In this document: positions 11,064 to 22,900 of the stretch, piece by piece
How the letters are laid out: every line of letters starts with the position of its first letter
How positions within the stretch are numbered: the first letter of the stretch is position 1
Made by a program: the position numbers and the translations under genes
Assembly: GCF_964204865.1 (NCBI RefSeq)
Contig: NC_135259.1
Coordinates: forward strand, 19,912,974 to 19,976,973
From: Styela clava
Taxonomy: Eukaryota > Chordata > Ascidiacea > Stolidobranchia > Styelidae
Direction of reading: 5' to 3'
Length of the DNA stretch: 64,000 nucleotides
The notes under the pieces: model-generated
What the model saw: only the letters and a program-made list of their open reading frames with translations
Told to the model about the DNA's origin: nothing
Databases searched by the model: none

Positions 11064-11317
11064 ACTCATTCAGAAATATAGGAGATTGATCTCCAAGCGA
11101 AGTTAGGGTCGACCGTCTAGACCAGGGGTTCCCAGGCTTTTTTCAGGACGACCCCAAAGACAACCTTCAAGTGTCCAGTGCGTGCCCAGGTCAATATATA
11201 TATTTTTCCTTGAACTTAAAGCTTCTTTCACTGAACTTTTAGGATTGGTCATATGGTGGTATTAAGTAAAATAAGCTGAAACCAAACAGTGATGTCACAA
11301 TAATCACATTCAACCAA

Positions 11318-11521
11318 GATGGTTGACATCGAAACGTAGCATGGGTACAGGTTAGGCCATAATTTTATTCCAATTTCCCTTATTTTAGTCCTACTATGAG
11401 TTCGAAGACTAGCCAAGTGCCTCTCGTAGTAGTTGTACCTAAAATTATGGCCTAACCCTAACCTAGTACACATATTACATTCTGATGTCCGCCATCTTGG
11501 TTCACATACTTCAGGAGCCCC
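11318..11521. mobile_element. A-family MITE
   Basis: Inverted-repeat copy with 'accaagatggttgacatcg' at one end and 'gccatcttggttcacatac' at the other. The rest of 11522-12960 has a 24-A run at 11886-11909, a lone hAT-like end at about 12058, and no recognisable gene. Confidence 0.85.
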
Positions 11522-12966
11522 CAAATTAGTGTTTGTAGTAGCAATGGATGATGATGCTGTTCTTCCTAACAAGTGGTAGTTAATACTCATTTTAATTATT
11601 AGAGTGGAAGTGTCTATGTTTACAATAAGAACTTTTTCTGTAGTTTTCCCCTTCAACATATTTTTTTTGCAACAAAAGTGGGCCACGAATGAAAAAAAGT
11701 CAAGAACAACTGAAATTGATATCACTGAATTGATATTACGGATTATTGAACATTGGAATACTGAAAAATGGAAACTACGTCGGATATTATGGATTACAAT
11801 TTGGATAATAATGATTGTAAAAATTTTTTTTCCCATTATTTCTATGATTATTGCTGTATCACATTTAACACATTTGTGAGCGTTTAAAAAAAAAAAAAAA
11901 AAAAAAAAAGAATTTAGCGTTGGCACGGTAAGTGTCATTGATGATATGATTAGGAAAACAGCTTCGCGTACCCGTGTTGGAGTCTAAGTTGCAAGACCAG
12001 AACTTTATTTTCCCAGGAACTGCCTTCTCATGCCTGTGGTGTGGCAATGGATTAAGGCAGGGGTTCTCAAACTTTTGGTGTTATGAATCCTGTGAAAAGG
12101 TTGACTATTATCACTGATTTTGCCATGAATCAATCCCTTTTGTACTAGACTCGTCAATTGCAATCTATCATACAAAAGTACAGCTACTGTCGTAAATGAA
12201 GTGGGTTGTTAGTGAGATACTTGAAATGTAAGAAACTTCAGATGAATTTTGGTAATTTTCTGCGAATGCACCAAGTAAAATATTCGTAAATTTATTGAAT
12301 ATGACAAAATTAATTCAGACGTTTCTGCCTTGCTAACTTTGAGGGGAATCTTATGAAGACAAAAGTAAAATTTACGTTGCGCTAAATTCTGTACTAAAAA
12401 ATACACTAGATTGCATCTAATTAAGTCCCTTACCGAGTTAGATAAAATATCTGTTAGAGACAGCCGTGGTCAATTTACGGTCTGCACTTCGGATCGGGCC
12501 CACTTCCGTCTGCCAAAGATACGACTATAGTTTTTATGGATATAAATATCCCTTAAAAATAACTTCATAATGACCTTCGATTGTTATATTGCGCTTATAA
12601 ATATTAGCCTAGGTCTCAAATAAGCTGCTAAAATAAACTTTTTTCTTCATAGTTATTGAGTTTTGAGAGGACCAGTAACCAAGTCTATATCTGTAACTAG
12701 CCCACACATGGTCTAAGATCTTTCTTGAGTAAGCTATCCAAAATGCAAACAAACAAGAGTGTCATGGAACATTTATTGTTGCTACACCTTATTAAAACTC
12801 TATCCTGTTATCGCTACGCGACTAATTCTTTTCAACGATTAAATAAAGTTAAGTTAGGATTTCCTATTTATAGTTTTTTTCTTACAAAAATACAATAACG
12901 TTATCTAAGCTAGTGTGTGGCGATAACAGAATATAATTTTTTAAAAATCAAATTATAAAAAAGAAT

Positions 12967-14190
12967 CTATTTAGCCGGAAAGTAATATTTGGCAGGGGTG
13001 AAAGGCATTTTCACAATTTTTGCTGGGTGAACTTTTTTCCTCACTTGAACTGAAAACAGTGTGCCTATTTTGGAACTCTCAGTTGGAACATAAGCCATTG
13101 CAATATTTTTCTGTAGAGTAGGTGATGGGCAACCACTAGTAACGCGTCCAATTTCTGCGCCGTTGTTATCAAAAACAGAAGCACCGGATCTCGCAGTCGG
13201 GCCTTCATTGACGAGTCCGACCCTCCGTTTTTCCGGCTTCTTTTTAATCTGCTGCAATATAATTTCAGCACCAGGAAAATTTTTTTCTTTCCGTCTTCGT
13301 TTCCCAATACACCATGTTAAGCTTGCTTCAACTGGGGTTGTAGTTTCATCCATATCATTCCCATAAAGACAGAGCCCGGCTTCCAGACGTAAACTATCTC
13401 TTGCTCCAAGTCCGGCTAATTTTACATCCTCATTTTCAAGTAGCTTTTCTGTAACAGCAACAGTTTTTTCTCTCGGTGTAGATATTTCAAACCCATCTTC
13501 GCCAGTGTACCCGCATCTTGTTATACGGCAGTTATCAACGCCGAAAAGTTTGCCATAAAATCCTTTCATGAAATACATTTTACTCAAATCAAAATTGACA
13601 CCATTTTGTAAAATCTTTGCTGCAAGAGGACCTTGTAAAGCAACAAGTCCATTATCAATATATTCAATACGAGCATCACCTTTGAAATCTGACAGAGCAT
13701 TATTATATAACACTGTAATTTTATCCCCACATCCTGCATTAGAAACGATATAGAGATGGTCATCATTGGTTACGTTGACGATGACATCATCAAGGATGCC
13801 CCCCTTGTCATTTGTAAAAAGGCTCAATGTTCCTGAATCGTTTTCTAACCCTTGAATGTCGCCAACGATTAGTGATTCAATAAATTTGATGCGATCTTTT
13901 CCGAAAATTTTAACTTGCAGCATATGTGACACATCAAAAAGTGATGCTTTCTCCCTCGTGTGGTGATGCGAAGCCACAAGTCCTAGATCCTTATATTGTA
14001 CGGGCATTGACCATCCAGCGAATCCAACCATTTTTCCGCCATTGTCTTTATGAAAATCATGCAAAACAGTCTTCTTAAGCTCCTTTTGTTGATAATATTG
14101 AGCGGTCAAATTAAAAGACCGAGATTGTGCCGTAAACATACATGGTTGAGCGACTACTTTCACAAATCGGATTCCGTTTCTTTGGAACAT
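12967..14190 (-). CDS. AMT: Aminomethyltransferase, glycine cleavage system T protein
   Basis: A single uninterrupted exon of 407 residues, the same length as the vertebrate protein (human 403). T protein takes the aminomethyl group from the lipoyl arm of H protein, transfers the methylene to tetrahydrofolate and releases ammonia, inside mitochondria. The first 25-30 residues are rich in Arg/Lys/Ser with no acids, as in a mitochondrial presequence. Conserved blocks: GWSMPVQY, SLFDVSHM, GGILDDVIVN (with the folate-interacting Asp), ALQGP, CGYTGEDGFEIS, GLGARDSLRLEAGLCLYGND, TTPVEASLTW, GKRRR, VTSGCPSP and MPFTPAKYY. An acceptor-like cttttag sits about 50 bases upstream of the start (14239-14240 on the forward strand). 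Vertebrate AMT has several introns, so the intronless form is notable. Confidence 0.97.
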   Translation of the reverse strand: MFQRNGIRFVKVVAQPCMFTAQSRSFNLTAQYYQQKELKKTVLHDFHKDNGGKMVGFAGWSMPVQYKDLGLVASHHHTREKASLFDVSHMLQVKIFGKDRIKFIESLIVGDIQGLENDSGTLSLFTNDKGGILDDVIVNVTNDDHLYIVSNAGCGDKITVLYNNALSDFKGDARIEYIDNGLVALQGPLAAKILQNGVNFDLSKMYFMKGFYGKLFGVDNCRITRCGYTGEDGFEISTPREKTVAVTEKLLENEDVKLAGLGARDSLRLEAGLCLYGNDMDETTTPVEASLTWCIGKRRRKEKNFPGAEIILQQIKKKPEKRRVGLVNEGPTARSGASVFDNNGAEIGRVTSGCPSPTLQKNIAMAYVPTESSKIGTLFSVQVRKKVHPAKIVKMPFTPAKYYFPAK

Positions 14191-14710
14191 TTTATTAAGT
14201 GATATACAATATGCTACATTTTGCTTAATAATATAGATCTAAAAGCAAGCAAAAGAAAATACTTTATAAAGAGCTTTATCTAATCCTATTAGATAGCAAT
14301 ATAAATAGTGCAAGTTACAAAAAACCATTGAAAAAAAAACTCAAAATACGGAACATTTTGATATAATTGTGTACTGGAAGAAGGGTGATCGGCAAGTGTC
14401 CAGAAAATTCGCCATAGGGGCATTAGTAAGAAAAACAGTTAGGTTTATAGGGTAAGGGTATGCTTTCAAATAACGAATCTTTTTTAAATAAGAAGGTATT
14501 TTAAAAACTTAACTGTTTACAGGTAAACCTTTCCAGTTGCTTGCTACGACAATTGATAAATAGTGCAGACGAAAGCAAACTCATTCAACACAATAAAATC
14601 GTTCGTGTTATTGTGATGTAAATGAAACATTATTTCTTCTCGTTGGTTAGGCACAAGAATTGTTTTGTCATAGAATGGGGGTTCGTCAAATATAATATTT
14701 TAGGATAGGG

Positions 14711-15254
14711 CAGGGGTCGGGAACCCATGGCTCGTGAGCCATATATGGCTCTTTCGGTGACGGCATATGGCTCCCAGAAAAATCTAATATCCCAAGACTA
14801 AGCTTACTATTGTTACGAGATTACAAACTCTTTTGTAGCCAATTTTGGCAGGAAATTCCCAATACGTTTGAGAACGCGCGTCCAGCACATGTCTATGTTA
14901 TGTAAGATAATTACCAGACAGGCATTGTGACAAACAAGGGGATTCTGGAACATATATTGTGACATCACAGAGCGATAGAGTTTTAGAAACACTACGGAGG
15001 TGCCTAAACGAAAAAGGGTGATGAGTATCGTAGATTTCAACTTGGGCTGCATGTGAGCAACCGTTCAAGGCCCGCAGCGACTACATGCAGCATCAGAAAT
15101 CACATTAAATGTATATTGACATTGTATGTGTTGACTTTTGAGTGAACATTTTAGGCCTGATTAAGTGAAAAAATGTTATATGGCTCGCACGGAAATGCAA
15201 TTAAAAATATGTATATTTTATGGCTCTCTTGACCAAAAAGGTTCCCGATCCCTG
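14711..15254. mobile_element. hAT MITE, 544 bp, exact TSD
   Basis: Termini CAGGGGTCGGGAACCC and GGTTCCCGATCCCTG are inverted. The 8-base target duplication GGATAGGG is exact on both sides (14703-14710 and 15255-15262). 'Tggctc' motifs recur near both ends. No transposase frame. Confidence 0.92.
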
Positions 15255-15487
15255 GGATAGGGGGTCCGTGGCCCAAAAAGTTTGGGAAACAGCGAAATAG
15301 GTAAAAATAAATAGAAAAAATCAAAGGCATTATGCTGCAGTGTTTGGAGTCAAATGCATAAGATGTAAGTACAGTGGTCGGAACTTGTGCAATCATTAAT
15401 AAATAAAATGAACTAACTGCTATCAGGCATATGATGAGCAAATTATGGTTTGCATAAGTATAACAGATTAAATAAGAAAAGGGCATT

Positions 15488-15694
15488 CCAGAAGTATGTG
15501 TGCTAACATGAAGGTAGCTGCCATAATTTTGCTCGCCTACTTTACATCGAATTGTGTAAAGAGACTGAAACCTATGGGCAGGGGGTATATTCACTTGGCA
15601 AACATAGATGGGGAGAACTTGTAATGGAACTAAAAAAGGAAAATTGGAATAAAATTATGTCCTAACCTGGTACACATACTACAGGAGTACCAAG
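15488..15694 (+). mobile_element. B-family MITE, type copy
   Basis: Runs from 'cattccagaagtatgtgtgc' through 'tttacatcgaattgtgtaaag', 'ctatgggcagggggtatattc' and 'ggaataaaattatg' to 'ggtacacatactacagg'. The rest of 15263-16340 shows no coding exon. Confidence 0.85.
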
Positions 15695-16349
15695 AAAAGT
15701 ACCATATTTTCTGGATAAAAAGCAGATTTTCTGGACCCAAGATTTTTGATTTTCTAGTGTCAGTCTATACGCAACTCAACGTATTTTTGAACAAAACGAA
15801 AAACTAATTCATGGAAGAAAAGCCCTTCAGCAGGCGTATTATACCAAAAAAATGCCGTAAATGAGGAAAATAGAATCGAAAAAAAAAAGAGCGCACACAT
15901 TGGTGCTTACCACACAGATAGAGAAAAAAGTACAATTTTTCTGCCCCGCTGTGATGTGGGAAAACCCTCATTTTTAATGCTGAAAACTGGCCTCAGCTTA
16001 TTCACTAAATCAGCTTATTATCCAGAAAATATGGTATGGATTCGTTTTTGGATAGAATGATATACTCTCATATACATGATAAATCAATACAAGACAAGAT
16101 CAAGCAAATATGTAAAATCCTATGAAAATAAAAAGTAGGCAGGTTTGACTTCTTGTGTTAGCAATTAACAAATAGGTATCAGGGGGATTGCTACTAAATC
16201 AGAGACCAATATGATACTATGATAAATAGCAAAGAAGGCTGTCATTCAAACAAAAAGCCATTTTTTCGAATTCAATCTTCTTTAACGAATCCTTTTTGGC
16301 TTTCTCAAGCTGTAGTACTGAAAACAAAAGTAAAAATAAATATTGTCGC

Positions 16350-16581
16350 TCGCAGGCCAAAACTAAAGGTTGCAAGTCATTGGCGGGCCGCACATATTTC
16401 ATGTCATTTGTCTAAATTATAATTAAATTAACGAGTAATTGTGAATTGTATACTTGTTACGTTATAATATAATTTAGTCTACACATAAATTCTTTTGCGT
16501 AAAGAATATAATCGACAGAACAGCTATAATTTGTTACTATAATTCAGTTAAGCGTCGCGGGCCGTAGGGTGCCGACCCCTG
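16350..16581 (-). mobile_element. hAT MITE, truncated
   Basis: Shares the interior and the terminus (complement CAGGGGTCGGCACCCTACGG) with the longer copy at 56109-56541. The other terminus is missing. Confidence 0.75.
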
Positions 16582-16911
16582 CTCTATGCAATAGCATCTG
16601 GTAATTTATATTCTACTTATTGCATATTTTGGTTTTCTGAACTGTTTACTGGCAACAGTAATTTATTTGCTTAGTCATACTTGGCTTGGTTTTATTAGAG
16701 TCATGTTTTGTTGGTGGTTATCATTTCAGTGCGTACTGCTTTAAGGTGCTGGATTTGTTTGTGAAGTAATCCACTTAGTTTAATTTCCTTTTATTTTCCG
16801 AATTGTATAAACTATAAATATATTGCTAGAACCAAATCCAAAATTGGCAAAACAAAATAAAATTCAAAATAGCAGCAGGGAAATATATAGAAAATGGCCA
16901 TAAACCATAAA

Positions 16912-19900
16912 CTAACAGTCTACAGCTACTGACCCATTTCCGAGCACCACTAAAACTGTGTACCAATGGCCGTCCTCTTTGGTCTCCTGTTCTTCAAGAT
17001 TTTTGATGTTTGCGATAGCAATTTTGAACTTTTCTGAATGATTCTCTGCTAGTTTGTTCAGAGCACCTTCGAGATCCCCCGCACTATATATGCCATGAAG
17101 CCATGGAGGAGTAGCTTGATTGTTTTAAGTACATATAAAATCTTCTCCACTGAAAATAAATAAATTTTGACTCCTGTTTCGCCAAAATTCACATTTTTGA
17201 AAAATATCTGAGTGAATTATGTTTCACTAGTATGAGAAAGTGATGGTGAGAGTGGCAATAATCATCCGCAAGAAGCATAATAAAACGACAACGAACAATA
17301 CTCTAACTCAGGGCTACTCAAATATTTTCATCAAAGGTCCGTACTCAAAATTTAAAAATTACCGGCGTCCTGTCATTCCAAGAATATTTTTTTTAGCTAT
17401 GGAACAAAATTACAAATGCATCGTTTGATAAAATACAGTAGCGAGGCTTAATATCACGCTTCAGTGTCTGTATCTTCAGTTGTGAAGCAGAGCGTGTGAA
17501 ATATATACCGTATATGGAATATTTATAAGCTACAAAAACAAGCTAATGTTTACCACCTTGTCTAATAATCCGCGAAAAATATATCCAACCACTAAAACTT
17601 TAATTTTTATGTCGGAATTGACATCTTCTTGATCAGTCACAAAAGCTCTAGGAAACTTATATTACAATGACAATTTTTCCACAGTCGTTTAGCGAAAAAT
17701 GCATTACATCACGATTGTGAAATAAAAAGAAACGATGCATTCGAAGTCAAGAAGCAGCTTCGGTCCTAATTTAGCACTCGGAAGGTGCGGAAAGGTTCGC
17801 CAGTTGGATAGCCCTGCTCAAACTTACTCATCTCATCGATACTCTTCCATTGGGGTGTTTTGCAATCCAACATTCTTGTGATTTCATCGAAATATGATTT
17901 TAGTTCTTCGTTTTCCGGTCTGATTTTTCCTATAACTAAGAGAAGAGCACAAAATTTTAGAAATATTGAGATGATTGGATAAAATTAGTAGGCTTTGAAA
18001 TATGGGTGAATGAATATTTTTTTTAATAAAATTAATATACCCTGGCAATCCTATTATAACTGTAACACCATGGTGCAGTGATTGTACCCAATTAGTTGAT
18101 GTCACGGCCAGTGGCGCAACCAGCGGGGTGGTTACGGGGGTCGTGTCCCCCCGTTTTAAAGTTTTTTTTTTCATTATTGTTCTACGTTCAAACAACGTCG
18201 TTCTACGGACATAACAATCCGGTGAAAACTACTTTTTTCCAGTGCTTTATCACCTCGACGTAATTTAACACTGCCCGACTTCAATCATACCTTTTTGCTG
18301 TTAGTTACGTAATAATCGCTATCCCCACGTATATGTTTGTATTCGAAAATGAGATATGTTACCTCAAAAAAGTAGAAATCGCGCGCTGTCGATGCGAATT
18401 GAAAGCGACAATAGCATAATGCTATCTTTCTCTCTCTTGTGACGAATAATCTCGTGCTTCATCATCTTGACGCAATGTAACGCCGCTCGTCTTCATGTTA
18501 TAATAATGCAGTAGAAACTCTGAAAATCTGGATACGGAAATTATTTTCGGAAAAATATTGTTTCGATTAACCTAAGATTTTCTACATATGAAAGGCCGAA
18601 AACCGAAAACGCCGAACACATCCTAAAGCCCCCGTCCACGTTCAGTTTTAAAAACATTTCACAATTATTTCATTTTTTATCGCAATCGAAAGCAGTATGT
18701 GTGGCACGGCAATAACTAACAGTCGTCGTGAAAGGTTTTCAATAAACTCCTACTTGAAGTGCTTATAAGACGTCGAGGACGTTTTTGGTTAAAAATTTTT
18801 TACATTTGTTATCGTATATTTCAATTTAGTCAAGATATGTTGTGCGCCTCAGCAATAAACTTAAAAGCAAATCCTGCCCTAATCAATTGTTTTCATCCTC
18901 AGTTTCGATAGTTATCGAACTTAACGGGAAATTTTTTAATTTCTTGCAATCTATAAAATAGCTTCTAAATATTATTTGGTTTGTATTGGAAATTTTATCG
19001 TTATCCCGACGTCGTTGATAACACTATCTTCCATTTTAGGTTGGAGGTATTGGTTTATAATCAAAAAATTGTAACACATAACATGAAAAATTTAAATCAA
19101 CGCCGACTCGTTTTTTCATCTTTATCCTCCATTATTGGCGGACGGAAATTTGGGAATCGGGTTTAACTAATTTGATTATGATGACGATGGTAAGCAAAAG
19201 TACACAAACATACCGTACCGTTCTTAGTTTTTAGTCGTTATTTCCCTGCCCTTTCTTCTTTCTATGTGCATATTAAGACCATAAAACCTGTTTTATTTTT
19301 GAACTCTGTGCTGATTTGGATACTTCATGTCGGCTGTTATGTATTTTTGTTTGTAAATGAATACCGCTAACTTAAACTGAACGATGTTGTCATCAATGCC
19401 GGATGCCGACGAAATCCGCGATAGATATTAAATATTATTTGAGAGCTATCTTATATGCGCTGAATTACAATAAATTTAAAAATTCCCTGTTATGTTCGGT
19501 CACTATCGAAACTGAGGATGAAAACAACTAATTAGGACACAATTTGCCGAGGACGCCTAAACCATCTCGACTAAGTTAAAATACACGACAAGAAAATATT
19601 TTCAATCAAAAACGTCCTCGAAGTCTTATAAGTTCTTCAAGTCGGCGTTTATCGAAATTCTTTCATGTCAGCTGTAATATATTGCCGAACCACACATGGA
19701 CGATGACGCTAGGATATGTGCGCCATATTCGGGATTGTTATAAACACGAAAAAACAGTATTCGAAGTTTGCGATATTTGAATTTAAATTCGATTTGAACA
19801 TCCCTGCATTAAATTAGTCAGTTTTTAGTTGTGGTTCCAAAAAATTAGTTGTAAATTAATTATTTTAATTGTCATTATGCCTTCCGGTGAGCTTCAGTTT

Positions 19901-22900
19901 AGTTTAGAATTTTTCTGGGGTTAGGGTCGGGAAAAGGTCCATTCGCAAGAAGTGCATTTTGTTTTTAGTCTTGACGAATTCACCCAACGAGCATGGCGCG
20001 GCACGAGGGAAACACTGGAATTCATTCAAGCCGTGTTTCACTATCCACGAGGCGCAAAGCGAGGGAAACGTTGAAAATAGTTAACAGCTTTTCGTTAGCA
20101 ATTCGCTGGAATGTAATGAATGGTGTTTTGCTACCCACGAGATGCAAGACATAGCGAAGCGCCGTTAATGAACGAGGGCAAGATAAGCGAAAGGCTGGGA
20201 TTTAATCGATGGCGTTTCCCTTTTAACCACGAGCAATTTATCGTGTTTCAGTGGGGCGACACCTAGTGGCGTTGCGACTTACGTCGTGGTTGCACTGTGT
20301 AAATTCCGGTCGGACCCCTCCCCCCCGTTGAAAACGGCCTGGTTGCGCCACTGGTCACGGCACAAATATTTCGGGCTCAAACCCCACCACTTTATTTGGA
20401 GTATATTAAATTGGGTGATTATTGGGTAGTGCCGAGCGAGAAAGATACTGGTCCTCCATTAGCAGCTTATTTCTTAGTAAATAGTTGCTTGCAGTCAGTT
20501 TTGCTCAAAGTGAGAATGACTATTGGAGCCATAAGTTAGTAGGAGATTTCTTGAGTGGTTTAGAACTCTCAAAAAATGTTTTTTAGGGCTCTTCAGAAGT
20601 TTATGTACCAATATGGAGGTAACTAATCTTGTTTGGCTATTTTACATCAAGTTGTGCAAAGGGACTGAAACCTATGGGAATGAGGGAATAGAACCGAAAT
20701 AAGGAAAATCAGATTTAAATTATGGCATAATCCTAACCTGGCACGCACAGCACAAGAATATCAGAATTAGCGTCAAAATTCGACTGAAACTAGAGATTCG
20801 ATCGTGCCACAGCTCTGGTTTTTCCATATCATCAAAATTTACGATACTCCCGAAGTAGGCTAAGTAGGCTATGTGATTTAGGATGGCGGACACCAGAACG
20901 TAGTATGTGTACCAGGTTAGGGTCCGGCCATAATTTCAGGTACAAATACTACAGGAGTCACTTGGCTAGTCCCAGAACTCGATATAGGAAAAATTGGAAT
21001 GAAATTATGGCCTAACCTTTGCCTGGTACTCATACTATGTTCCGGTGTCCGCCATCTTGGTTCACATACTTCGGAGTACCGAGGATTGTTATCCACTGAT
21101 ATTCAAATGATATCACAAGATTATCATCCAAATAATATAAAATATCATACTTTTAAATAATAATTCGGCTAACTCCCTATTTTTAAGTTTCTCTGGAACC
21201 CATTCAGGAACCCTAAAATCCAATATTCCACTGTTTCTGAAATCATCACCTAAAATGACGAAAAATTAACTTAGATTAAATTAGAGTGTGCACGCATGTC
21301 TAAACCATTAAATTTAGCTATGATAATGCAAAGATAAAAAAAAGATTGTTGTTTTCCCATGTAAACAGCTTGTAAGGCGAAATCTGACTTTTGTGAGACA
21401 GAACGTTACAGAATAGGATTTACAGATTCATCTCGGGAGAGAGGAAAGTCAATAACACGGTTCAACCATATGACGAACCACGGCCTTTCATCCGGTTACC
21501 ATTCCATGTCTTACAAGCGTGATACATTCAATATAACTGTTTTGATCCTTGCCATAGGCTGTATCCTTGCAGTCAATGCATACAAATCCACTATCCATAG
21601 GGGAGCACTTCTATAATCAATCATATATGCTTACCACTATTTTTATATATTTTTAATAAAAGTAGAATATTATATCTGACTATCATATGCTAATCCCTTG
21701 AAAAACATATTATCGATAAATTTGACCACAGTAATTATTCTTAAAATTAAATTGATAATGTTTGAATCCCAAATCAGATATAACAGAATCAGACTTACCT
21801 TCAGGCACTGACTTATCTAATTGAGGCACATGTGTATTCCAGTCAGTAGCAGCCCTCCCAAGTGTTGTCAATATACTGATCTGCTTCAAAGCATGATCTT
21901 GAAATTAAAAAAAATAAGATTAGGATGGGATTTGGTGACTCAGACATGGAAAAAATCAAAGATCATTTCTCGAGCAAAATTATTTACTTTCATTTACACA
22001 ATGAAGTGATATAATCAATAAATTTAAACTACAGAGCTACCGGTTGGTAGGATAGGTTTATCTTTAGGTCGGACGGGAGAGGAAAGCTGATCATATGGCT
22101 TGATCAGAGTCTCTCAAGTATCAGTCTTTCGTACGGTTAACAGTCTATGTGAGGTATGGGATTAGTTAGCCAGTTATTTGTTTCAGATGCATGAACTTGG
22201 CAGAGTAAGTCGCACCGTAAGCGACGGCATGATGGCAAGCATACTCCTAGCCCTTAGCATTTAATGTAAAGTGTACTCACAAAGCTCAGTCATTTCAACC
22301 ATATTCCACAGATAGAAATTATTGTCCAGAGATTGACCAGATTGGAATATTTTCATGAGGTGATTTCCGGAAAGACATTGGGCTTGATCCTCTTGTTTTT
22401 CCTCAACAAAGTCGTTGAATAACTCAATTATTTTGCCTCGAACTTTCTGAAACTCCATATCCCCATAATTGGGAAATTTTTCATTCACCAATTTGAAAGC
22501 CAATGCCCATGCAATAAACACAGCGATGAACCTATGTAAGTAAGTACAATAATTAGACTAGTTCAATGGTTCTGTTGCAACCAGGGATGGGGAATTTGAA
22601 TTGAGTATTCGAATATCGGAATTAACGTTTATTAGAATATGGGATTTTTGTGTGACATCATGTTCTTCAAATGAAAACTTTGTCGATAAAAATTGTATCT
22701 CGTATTGTACAATTTTATGTCATACATTGAAAATACTTATATAGAATACTAGTAAATCAAAATACAAATTCACGGCCTCGAAATCCACGCCGAACAGTCG
22801 CCGCGATTATGCCACTCGTTGAAAGAGCCGACTTTTTGAACGAAAAATGATTTTTCTCTTGTGCAAGGTAATCTATCAATGACCGATACGGGCATATTCA

